Assembly: GCA_900549655.1 (NCBI GenBank)
Contig: UROZ01000025.1
Location: 1-20,051, forward strand
Direction of reading: 5' to 3'
Length of the DNA stretch: 20,051 nt
From: an uncultured Collinsella sp.
GTDB lineage: Bacteria; Actinomycetota; Coriobacteriia; Coriobacteriales; Coriobacteriaceae
A program made the position numbers and the translations under genes. This document shows positions 13,862 through 20,051 of the stretch, piece by piece. The notes under the pieces are model-generated. The model was not told the DNA's origin, did no database searches, and saw nothing but the letters and a program-made list of their open reading frames with translations. The stretch's first letter is position 1. Every line of letters starts with the position of its first letter.

Positions 13862-14902
13862 TTGGTTCGACGTGGCTCGCATCCGCGACTTTCGGTGATC
13901 CTTGTGGTAGAAGGTTCGCCCAGCTATGCGATGCGTGCGCTCGAGAGTATCCAGAACCAAGACCTCTACGATTTGCAGATTGTCGTTGTCTGCCGCGATG
14001 CTGCGCCCGGTGCGCGCCATTCGCTTCAGGTTGCTGCCGATAGGGACATCCATATTGATTTGATTGACGTCGAGGACGCGAAGCGCGGCGCTTGTCTTCG
14101 TGCCGGTTTTGATGCCTCGCGCGGCTCTCAAATCATCGCCATGAACGCCGATGAGTGGTTTGCTCCGCAGGCCCTTTCCAAGATGGTCGATATCGCGTGC
14201 GATACTGCGGCAGACATGGTGTTCCCCTCGGTGTCGCTCGATCGATACGATGCGCATCGCGAGCGTCATTCGCGCGTCTTGGATGCTGCCTCTATTGCCA
14301 TAGAAGACGAGTCTTCTATGGTGACTGGGCTGCCCCAGTTGATTTTGGGCGGCCTAGTCGCTCAGACCTCTGGCGCGATGTATAGCCGTCCGCTGTTTGA
14401 GGCATGCCTGTCGCGCGGCAAGGCGTACCGTACGGTTGAGTTTATGGCTTATGCGCTTTCGCAGGCACGATGCGTGTCCGGCTGCGGCGATGCTTGTTTC
14501 CACTCGGCGGCACCTAAGCTTACGGATGCCTTTGATCCCACCATGTATGCCAAGGTATCCGATGACACCCGAGCGCTCGACGAGCTTGCTGACTCACTCT
14601 CGGAAGCAGATAGCGGTGGTCGGCTCAAGCTGGCAAGCCAAAAGTTCTACTTTGCCGGACTGGTCGCCTGCATCGAGAATTTGTGTCTGAGCCCGCATGG
14701 GGTGTCGTCAATCGAGCGTTCCGCCCGCATGCGTGATATGCTCGAGGCACCTCGAACCCGTCAAATGGTCGCCGCGCTCAAGGATAACCATCGGGGGCTC
14801 GGTCTGTTGTTTGGGCCGATTGCCAGCGCCAAGCCCGCGCGATGCGTGATGTGTACGCATCTGGCAGCTTTTCTTAACCGGACGGGCGCAAAAACCGCCT
14901 AA
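13862..14902 (+). CDS. Glycosyltransferase family 2-like protein
   Basis: Cytosolic protein of 346 aa; no transmembrane segment is obvious. The N-terminal ~110 residues resemble a GT-A fold of family 2: LSVILVVEGSPSYAMRALESI (strand and first helix), LQIVVVCRDA, then AGFDASRGSQIIAMNADEWF. NADEW (95-99) stands where the metal-binding DXD motif normally lies, and is atypical. The remaining ~230 residues are not recognised. The donor and acceptor sugars cannot be told. The start is TTG at 13862 with GAGAGGA 8 nt upstream. It stands alone between truA and argR, without other polysaccharide genes. It may be a surface-glycan enzyme or a catalytically altered relative. Confidence 0.6.
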   Translation: MVRRGSHPRLSVILVVEGSPSYAMRALESIQNQDLYDLQIVVVCRDAAPGARHSLQVAADRDIHIDLIDVEDAKRGACLRAGFDASRGSQIIAMNADEWFAPQALSKMVDIACDTAADMVFPSVSLDRYDAHRERHSRVLDAASIAIEDESSMVTGLPQLILGGLVAQTSGAMYSRPLFEACLSRGKAYRTVEFMAYALSQARCVSGCGDACFHSAAPKLTDAFDPTMYAKVSDDTRALDELADSLSEADSGGRLKLASQKFYFAGLVACIENLCLSPHGVSSIERSARMRDMLEAPRTRQMVAALKDNHRGLGLLFGPIASAKPARCVMCTHLAAFLNRTGAKTA

Positions 14903-14908
14903 ACGGCT

Positions 14909-14946
14909 CATTTCGAAACAAACTTGCATAGAATTGTTTCGAAATG
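14909..14946. promoter_or_regulatory. Perfect 13-bp dyad upstream of argR
   Basis: CATTTCGAAACAA (14909-14921) and TTGTTTCGAAATG (14934-14946) are exact inverted repeats around a 12-bp spacer. Each arm contains the palindrome TTTCGAAA. It begins 6 bp after the stop of the glycosyltransferase gene. With no adjacent T-run it may be a weak terminator or an operator bound by an unknown regulator. Confidence 0.7.
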
Positions 14947-14954
14947 CGTTCTTA

Positions 14955-15003
14955 TACACAAAAGCCTTCAAATAGCGTTAAACTATTCAATCACTGATTG
15001 ATT
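14955..15003 (+). promoter_or_regulatory. Candidate argR promoter with ARG-box-like operator
   Basis: TACACA (14955-14960, 4/6) and TAAACT (14979-14984, 4/6) are 18 bp apart. Directly after it, ATTCAAT (14985-14991) and ATTGATT (14997-15003) match both halves of the ARG-box consensus (wnTnAAT and ATTnAnw), but the spacer is 5 bp where 4 is usual. This would cover the transcription start and suits self-repression by ArgR (inference). Confidence 0.4.
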
Positions 15004-15034
15004 GTCTCCGCCATCTTTTGGAGAGAGGGTTTGT

Positions 15035-15472
15035 ATGGCTAAAAAACGCAATGGGCGCCAGGATGCCATTAGAGATATTGTGCGCAATAAGGACGTCCGC
15101 ACGCAGCGCGTGCTGGTCGATGAGCTCCGCGCTATGGGCTTTGATTGCACGCAGGCGACTGTCTCTCGCGATATTGCCGATATGGGGCTGCGTAAGCTCC
15201 CTGAGGGCATCTATGTTCTGGCAGAGGACCTGCACCTGCAGCGTATGGTTTCCGAGCTCGTAACGGGCGTTCTGCGCACCGATAATCTGGTTATGATCAA
15301 GGCTCAGCCTGGCACGGCTTCCGGCATCGCCGCCGCTGTTGATGCGGCAGAGCTGCCCGATGTGCTTGGCTCGCTTGCCGGCAACGATACGATTTTGGTT
15401 ATTGCCCAGACGGCCGAGGACGGCGAGCGTCTTGAGGCGCTGATCAATAAGCTGAGCAATTCTCGCAAGTAG
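15035..15472 (+). CDS. argR: Arginine repressor ArgR
   Basis: Hexameric DNA-binding protein of 145 aa that senses L-arginine and controls arginine synthesis and breakdown. The winged helix-turn-helix contains TQATVSRDIADMGLRKLPEG (39-58), with the DNA-contacting Ser44-Arg45. The C-terminal oligomerisation and arginine-binding domain has GTASGIAAAVD (93-103) and GNDTILVIA (116-124). ATG 15035 was chosen after a GGAGAGAGG site; the frame is open further upstream from 15002 but homology begins here. No arginine genes are adjacent. A good terminator follows. Confidence 0.95.
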   Translation: MAKKRNGRQDAIRDIVRNKDVRTQRVLVDELRAMGFDCTQATVSRDIADMGLRKLPEGIYVLAEDLHLQRMVSELVTGVLRTDNLVMIKAQPGTASGIAAAVDAAELPDVLGSLAGNDTILVIAQTAEDGERLEALINKLSNSRK

Positions 15473-15523
15473 GCGTGCGGGTCGTGCGCTCGGCACTGTG
15501 CGCGCTGACATAGTGGCTTGTAA

Positions 15524-15557
15524 GGGGTATCGACGTTGGTCGGTACCCCCTTTTTTT
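15524..15557 (+). terminator. Rho-independent terminator of argR
   Basis: GGGGTATCGAC (15524-15534) pairs with GTCGGTACCCC (15539-15549), with one T-G wobble and a GTTG loop, and seven T residues follow at 15551-15557. It is about 50 nt after the argR stop. Confidence 0.93.
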
Positions 15558-15601
15558 GTCTGCCGGTATAAAGACCGCCCATCAGGTCGCATTAAACTAA
15601 A

Positions 15602-15641
15602 AAGGCCCCCGAGGCAGTTCAATAAGCTGCTCGGGGGCCTT
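15602..15641 (-). terminator. Rho-independent terminator of the penicillin-binding protein gene
   Basis: AAGGCCCCCGAG (15602-15613) pairs with CTCGGGGGCCTT (15630-15641); an extra CAG with CTG lies inside past a single bulged G. Read on the minus strand the stem is followed by a run of T (complement of 15599-15603). It lies 23 nt past the stop of the minus-strand gene. Confidence 0.92.
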
Positions 15642-15663
15642 GTTGCTTATGGCCGGATGATTT

Positions 15664-17856
15664 CTAGCCGACCGTATCGTCAGGCGTGGGCGAGGGGTCG
15701 GGAGTGGGCGTAGGCGTAGGCGTGCCGCCATCGCCGCCGGTCGAACCACCAGTGGAGCCGCCCGTCGAGCCACCGGTCGTACCGGTGCCGCCGGTGGTGT
15801 CGCCGCCCGTGGTCTCGGTGGTCGTGGTCGTCGTGGTAGTCGTTGTGGTGGTTTCCTCTTCCTCTTCCTCTTCGTCCTTGTCGTCGTTCTCCGTCTTCTT
15901 GGTGTTGTTGGTGCCGTAGAACTTCCAGACGCTGTTGTTCTTGTATGTGGGCGCCGTTCCGGTCGCAAACTCCTCGCGCTCGGTACCGGTCAGAACGGTG
16001 TTCATAAACCGCTTAAAGACAGGCAGGTTGGTGCTGTCGCCCAGCAGGTCTGTGCCGTATTTTTGGATGGGAATCTCGCCCGCGGAATAGCCGGTCCACA
16101 GGGCGCACGCCAGCTGCGGGGTATAGCCGCAGAACCACAGGTTGGTGGTGTTGTCGGTGGTGCCCGTCTTGCCGGCATAGGGCTGGTTGACGCTCAGGGC
16201 ACCGGCAGCACCCGTACCGCCGCCCTGCATGACGCCGGACAGAACATCGGTGACCGCGGCGGCCTCGCCCTCGGTAAGCACCTGTGAGGGATTGTCGGTG
16301 TGCTGGTACAGCACCGAACCGGTACGAGAGTCAATCTCGGTGATGGCGATCGGCTGGCGATAGTAGCCGCCGTTGGCAAACGTCGCGTAGGCCGCGGCCA
16401 TCTCGAGCGGCGAGATGGAGCCGGTGCCGAGAGTCATGACGGGAACGTCCTCGATATTGTCCTTAGAAGGATCGATGCCGAGCTTTTTGACGAGCGAGAT
16501 GATCTTGCTGTTGCCGACGGCTTCCGCCACCTGGATGTAGCCGGTGTTGGAGGAGTATGCCGTTGCCTGCTTAAGCGTGATGTTGCCATAGCTATGTTTG
16601 GCGTAGTTTTGGACCTCGGTCGTGGTGCCCTTGGCCTTGAGCGGCGAGTTGCAGTTGAGGGTGACGTTGGGGTTCATGCCGTTTTGGATGGCAGTTGCCA
16701 GCGTAAAGGCCTTAAAGGTGGAGCCGACGGGACGCTTGGCCGTGGCATGGTTTACGTGGTTCTCGTCGGCGTTGTAGTCGTAGCCGCCCACCATGCACTT
16801 GATGTAGCCGGTCTTGGGATCGACGACGACCATGCCCATGTCCAGGCCGTCGAGCGAGAGCGTGTCGAGCTGCTCACGAACGGCATTCTCTGCCACCTGC
16901 TGCATCGTGGGGTCGATGGTGGTCTTGACGGTCAGGCCGCCCTTAAAGAGCACGTCGGTCGAGAACTCCTGCTCCAGCAGCTGCTTAACATAGGCGACAA
17001 AGTAGGGCTGCGAGTATACGTCTACGCCGCTGCCCGAAATCTCGGTCACGTTGAGGGTGATGGGCTCGGCCTGTGCGGCATCGTGTTCCTCCTGCGTAAT
17101 GTGGCCCAGGCGCAACATGTTGTCGAGGACCTTGTTGCGACGGGACAGCGCCAGGTCGGGGTTGACCGTGGGGTCGTACTGCGAGGGCGAGTTGGGAAGG
17201 CCGATCAATAGTGCGGCTTCGCTCAGGGTGAGGTCGGCGGCGCTCTTGGACAGATAGGTCTCGGCGGCGGCCTCGATGCCGTAGGCGCCGTGGCCGTAAT
17301 AGATGGTGTTGAGGTACATCATGAGGATCTCGTCTTTGGAGTACATGTCCTCCATCTTGACGGCGATGTAGGCCTCGCGCACCTTACGCTCGATGGTCGA
17401 GTCGAACTGCTCCTCCTGCAGGATGGTGTTGCGCACCAGCTGCTGGGTGATAGTCGAGGCGCCTTCGTGCCCGCCGCCGAGGGTTGCCACCGCAGCACGC
17501 GCGATACCCCACAGGTCGATACCGCCGTGCTCGTAGAAGCGCTCGTCCTCGACGTCAACGGTGCCCTGCAGCACGTAGGGGGAGACCTCGTCCTTGGTGA
17601 TGGACTTGCGGTTTTGCGTGTAGAAGCTCGCGATCTTGTTGCCGTTGCAGTCGACGATCTCGGTGGGCTCGCTCACCAGATACGCGTTGGCGTCGGTGTA
17701 GTCGGGCAGATCGGACAGCCAGCGGTTGACGTTGCCGACCATGCCGATGCCAAATGCCACGCCCGCGATAAGCAAAAAGCCCAAAAACGAGAGCAGGATT
17801 ATGGGCAGAGCATGCGTCTTTGAACGGCTGCGTCCCTGTCGTTGGCGAGGACCCAT
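15664..17856 (-). CDS. Class A penicillin-binding protein (transglycosylase/transpeptidase)
   Basis: Bifunctional peptidoglycan synthase of 730 aa. A basic N-terminus is followed by one membrane anchor (about residues 16-38). The family-51 glycosyltransferase domain has EDERFYEHGG with catalytic E103, GASTITQQLVRN and KDEILMMYLNTIYYGHGAYG. The transpeptidase domain has S379-x2-K382 (GSTFKAF), SSN (435-437) and KTGTT (563-567). The C-terminal ~75 residues are a low-complexity tail: acidic run, twelve threonines, Gly-Ser-Thr repeats, then Pro-Thr repeats. ATG 17856 with a GGAGGT site was preferred over an upstream in-frame ATG at 17979, which would add 41 residues unlike the family. It is monocistronic and divergent from the U32 gene. 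Confidence 0.95.
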   Translation of the reverse strand: MGPRQRQGRSRSKTHALPIILLSFLGFLLIAGVAFGIGMVGNVNRWLSDLPDYTDANAYLVSEPTEIVDCNGNKIASFYTQNRKSITKDEVSPYVLQGTVDVEDERFYEHGGIDLWGIARAAVATLGGGHEGASTITQQLVRNTILQEEQFDSTIERKVREAYIAVKMEDMYSKDEILMMYLNTIYYGHGAYGIEAAAETYLSKSAADLTLSEAALLIGLPNSPSQYDPTVNPDLALSRRNKVLDNMLRLGHITQEEHDAAQAEPITLNVTEISGSGVDVYSQPYFVAYVKQLLEQEFSTDVLFKGGLTVKTTIDPTMQQVAENAVREQLDTLSLDGLDMGMVVVDPKTGYIKCMVGGYDYNADENHVNHATAKRPVGSTFKAFTLATAIQNGMNPNVTLNCNSPLKAKGTTTEVQNYAKHSYGNITLKQATAYSSNTGYIQVAEAVGNSKIISLVKKLGIDPSKDNIEDVPVMTLGTGSISPLEMAAAYATFANGGYYRQPIAITEIDSRTGSVLYQHTDNPSQVLTEGEAAAVTDVLSGVMQGGGTGAAGALSVNQPYAGKTGTTDNTTNLWFCGYTPQLACALWTGYSAGEIPIQKYGTDLLGDSTNLPVFKRFMNTVLTGTEREEFATGTAPTYKNNSVWKFYGTNNTKKTENDDKDEEEEEEETTTTTTTTTTTTETTGGDTTGGTGTTGGSTGGSTGGSTGGDGGTPTPTPTPDPSPTPDDTVG

Positions 17857-18018
17857 ATATTGACCTCCAGGTATGTCGTGCCGGACGGTGGATGTGCCGT
17901 CGGGGCAGGATGGACATAAGTTATTACACGATAAACCAAACGGGGCGCGTGAGGCCTCGTGTATGCTGGAAGACGGCATTTTTCAGAGTGAATGCATACC
18001 TTGGTAAGGAGTTTGCCG
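17857..18018. promoter_or_regulatory. Divergent spacer between the penicillin-binding protein and U32 genes
   Basis: 162 bp that must hold both start regions. TATGCT (17962-17967 area) is a possible plus-strand -10 box; the AT-rich stretch around 17918-17940 suits a minus-strand promoter. No convincing -35 box was found for either, so positions remain open. A GGAGGTCA site (minus strand) and AAGGAG at 18006-18011 (plus strand) are the ribosome sites. Confidence 0.35.
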
Positions 18019-19989
18019 ATGGCGATTCGGGCGATGGGGCCGAGCGGACAATACGAGACTGGATTGGATGCTGCCGGTGCGGCGCTGCCCGAGCTGCTGG
18101 CGCCGGCGGGCGGGCTCGACCAGATGCTTGCGGCCATCGCCGCGGGTGCCGATGCCATCTATGCGGGGTTGGGCGGCTTTAACGCCCGCGTGAGCGCGCA
18201 TGGTTTTACGGATGACGAGTTTGCGCGCGGTTGTGCCGTGGCGCATGCTCATGGCGTGCGTGTGTACGTAACGCTCAACGTGTTCGTGTTTGACGATGAG
18301 CTGTCCGACGCGGTGGCGCTGGGAGCTCATGCACTGGAGCTGGGCGCCGATGCTCTGATTGTGGCCGATGCCGGGTTGGCCTGCGCGCTGCGCGCGGCGA
18401 TTCCCGGGGTCGAGATTCACCTGTCCACGCAGGCGGGCGCTCATAGCGAGGGTGCCGTGCGGCTTGCCGCCGACGAGCTGGGGGTCGAGCGCGTGACGAC
18501 GGCACGCGAGCTGACGGTCGACGAGATTGCGGCGCTATGTGCCACGGGCGTGCCCATCGAGGTATTCTGCCACGGTGCGATTTGCATCGGCTATTCGGGG
18601 GCGTGCGAGTTCTCGGCCCTGCGGCGTGGGCGCTCGGCGATGCGCGGCGACTGCACACAGCCGTGCCGTCTGGCGTACGACCTAGTGGACGAGGCGGGGC
18701 AGAGCGTTGTCGCCGTCGAGGGAGATCGCCTGCTGTGCCCGCGCGACTATCTGGGCATTGCACACCTGCCCGAGCTTGTTGCCGCCGGCGTGGCGTCGCT
18801 CAAGATCGAGGGGCGCATGAAGAATCCCGACTATGTGTTCAACGTAGTGCGGGTGTGGCGCCGGGCGCTCGATATGGTGTGCGACGGCGCGTGGGAGCCC
18901 GATATCGTGGCGGAGCTTGAGCGTGAGCTGGGTAGGTCGTTCAACCGCGGGTTCACCGATGCGTATCTGCGGGGGAGATCGGATGCCGAGCTCATGAGCT
19001 TTGAGCGCGCGATTAACCAGGGCGTCCGCGTGGGCTGCTTGGTGGCTGTGGGCCATGAAGAGGTGGCCGTCGAGCTCGATGCCGCCGTGGCTGCGGGCGA
19101 TACGCTCGAGATCCGGTTTTATCCGGGCGTCGACGCGCGGCCCGACGTGCCCAAGCGCTGGCCTCAGGTGCCCTGCCCGGTGAATGCCGCGGCGGGGGAG
19201 CGCGTTGTCGTTCACTGCAAGCGCAAGGTGGATACGGGCTGCGAGGTCTATCTGATTCGCAGCGCCGGTGTGCTGGAGCAGACGGCGACGGCGCTGGAGC
19301 GTATGCGGGTCGAGGCGGACGCGGCCGTACCTATTGAGCGCATCGTTGAGGTTCTGCCGTTTGAAGGCGATGCAGTGGATGGCGATGCATCGAAGGGGGA
19401 GCTGATGGAGTCGCCGGGGCAGGGGGTTCCCACCCGCGTGGCTTTTGCCTGGCAGCTGATGGATGCCGACCCGCACGACGAGCTCGATCTGTCCGATGCG
19501 ACCGTGGTGCTCGACGAGGTCTGCCGCGCTGGCGATGCCGAGCGGACTCGGTCGCTGATGCGGCGTGCCGGGCGCGTGGTCTGTCGCAACCTGGGGCAGG
19601 TGGCGATGGCTCGTGAGCTGGGCGTGATGTTTGACGTGGCAGCGCCGGTGTTCTGCGCGAATCGCACCACGCTTGCTTGGCTGCGCGGGCTTGGCGCACG
19701 GCGGGTGTACTTGCCTGCCGAGCTTGTCGCCAACGACGCTGGGCGCGTTGCCGGCCTCGCCGATCGCCCTGGCGTCTTGGGCCCCGTCGATGCCGACCGC
19801 CCTGAGCTTATGGTGTGCGAGCACTGCCTGCTGACCGCCGAGGGTACCTGTGCCACCGATGCAACGGGGCAGGTCCATTGTCGTGACTGCCAACGCCGTC
19901 GGCAGATGCGCTACCTAGTCGAGCGCGACGGCACGCGTCTGCCGGTCGCTGTCGATGCATGCGGCAGGACGAGGATTTTCCTATCGTAG
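18019..19989 (+). CDS. U32 family peptidase / RNA hydroxylase-like protein
   Basis: Protein of 656 aa. The U32 domain starts with ELLAPAGGLDQMLAAIAAGADAIYAGLGGFNAR and has the signature around EVFCHGAICIGYSGAC (181-196), GDCTQPCRLAY and LKIEGRMKNPDYV. C189, C196, C212/C216 and C240 are candidate iron-sulfur ligands. Members such as RlhA and TrhP hydroxylate 23S rRNA or tRNA; old annotation calls them collagenase-like peptidases. Size and the C-terminal domain resemble RlhA more than the shorter TrhP, but the exact substrate cannot be told. The C-terminus holds C600-x2-C603, C611 and C621-x2-C624. ATG 18019 was chosen because AAGGAG lies 7 nt before it; an ATG at 17992 lacks a site. Confidence 0.85.
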   Translation: MAIRAMGPSGQYETGLDAAGAALPELLAPAGGLDQMLAAIAAGADAIYAGLGGFNARVSAHGFTDDEFARGCAVAHAHGVRVYVTLNVFVFDDELSDAVALGAHALELGADALIVADAGLACALRAAIPGVEIHLSTQAGAHSEGAVRLAADELGVERVTTARELTVDEIAALCATGVPIEVFCHGAICIGYSGACEFSALRRGRSAMRGDCTQPCRLAYDLVDEAGQSVVAVEGDRLLCPRDYLGIAHLPELVAAGVASLKIEGRMKNPDYVFNVVRVWRRALDMVCDGAWEPDIVAELERELGRSFNRGFTDAYLRGRSDAELMSFERAINQGVRVGCLVAVGHEEVAVELDAAVAAGDTLEIRFYPGVDARPDVPKRWPQVPCPVNAAAGERVVVHCKRKVDTGCEVYLIRSAGVLEQTATALERMRVEADAAVPIERIVEVLPFEGDAVDGDASKGELMESPGQGVPTRVAFAWQLMDADPHDELDLSDATVVLDEVCRAGDAERTRSLMRRAGRVVCRNLGQVAMARELGVMFDVAAPVFCANRTTLAWLRGLGARRVYLPAELVANDAGRVAGLADRPGVLGPVDADRPELMVCEHCLLTAEGTCATDATGQVHCRDCQRRRQMRYLVERDGTRLPVAVDACGRTRIFLS

Positions 19990-20027
19990 GTGCCGCGTCG
20001 CGTCAGTTTGTTATCATATGAGAGTTT

Positions 20028-20051
20028 ATGGACTTCCAGCACCGCCGTATC
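20028..20051 (+). CDS. Possible start of a further gene, cut by window edge
   Basis: An ATG at 20028 opens eight codons (MDFQHRRI) that run out of the window. A weak GAGAG lies 4 nt upstream and a TATCAT box at 20013-20018 could be a -10 element. Too short to identify. Confidence 0.3.

Noticed and set aside
15690..15860. Tandem repeats considered as a CRISPR array
   Set aside because: Repeat units are short, in frame and encode Gly-Ser-Thr and Pro-Thr; there are no spacers of regular size.
15686..15919. Plus-strand frame with Pro-Val and Ser repeats
   Set aside because: It is the antisense translation of the repetitive tail of the penicillin-binding protein.
16300..17211. Plus-strand frame (303 aa) inside the penicillin-binding protein gene
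   Set aside because: Antisense to intact catalytic motifs of the penicillin-binding protein; composition is valine/glycine-rich and typical of a shadow.
17857..17979. Upstream ATG at 17979 as start of the penicillin-binding protein
   Set aside because: The 41 extra residues look unlike a signal or cytosolic tail of the family, while the ATG at 17856 has a strong ribosome site and gives a normal N-terminus.

Overview
This is a bacterial chromosome window of fairly high GC and dense coding. It is dominated by the distal half of the universal ribosomal-protein superoperon (spc and alpha operons). The gene order secY-adk-map-infA-rpmJ-rpsM-rpsK-rpsD-rpoA-rplQ-truA, the zinc-type S14 (rpsN), the zinc-lid adenylate kinase and the codon choice point to a Gram-positive lineage. 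My best guess is the actinobacterial class Coriobacteriia (Collinsella or a relative). That assignment is inference, not a database result.

Region 1 (1-2820) holds three maturation genes for a selenium-dependent molybdenum hydroxylase: yqeC on the minus strand, diverging from yqeB and an xdhC-family gene on the plus strand. The module sits between copies of a 24-nt repeat. One copy is at 5-28, cut off by the window edge. A full inverted pair (24-bp hairpin, one mismatch) lies at 2751-2815. No hydroxylase subunit and no selD is visible.

Region 2 (2821-12840) starts with a likely promoter and a strongly structured leader. It continues rplE-rpsN-rpsH-rplF-rplR-rpsE-rpmD-rplO-secY-adk-map, then a second likely promoter, then infA-rpmJ-rpsM-rpsK-rpsD-rpoA-rplQ, and ends in a textbook terminator. 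rplX and rplN, which usually come directly before rplE, are not there; the selenium/molybdenum module occupies that place. The 37-codon rpmJ is easy to miss because of its size. Several genes use GTG or TTG starts (rpsN, rplF, secY, infA, rpsM).

Region 3 (12841-20051) is mixed: truA (tRNA pseudouridine synthase), a family-2-like glycosyltransferase with a weak catalytic motif, the arginine repressor argR with a possible ARG box over its own promoter, a minus-strand class A penicillin-binding protein with a long low-complexity tail, a divergent U32-family protein (RNA-hydroxylase type), and the first codons of a possible further gene at the edge.

Most of the window is conserved housekeeping. 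The best leads are the break of the ribosomal operon just before rplE, the repeats around the inserted module, the leader structures and operator-like dyads in the intergenic spaces, and two mirrored cysteine motifs in YqeC. I found no CRISPR array, tRNA, rRNA, transposase, prophage or clear novel multi-gene defence system.
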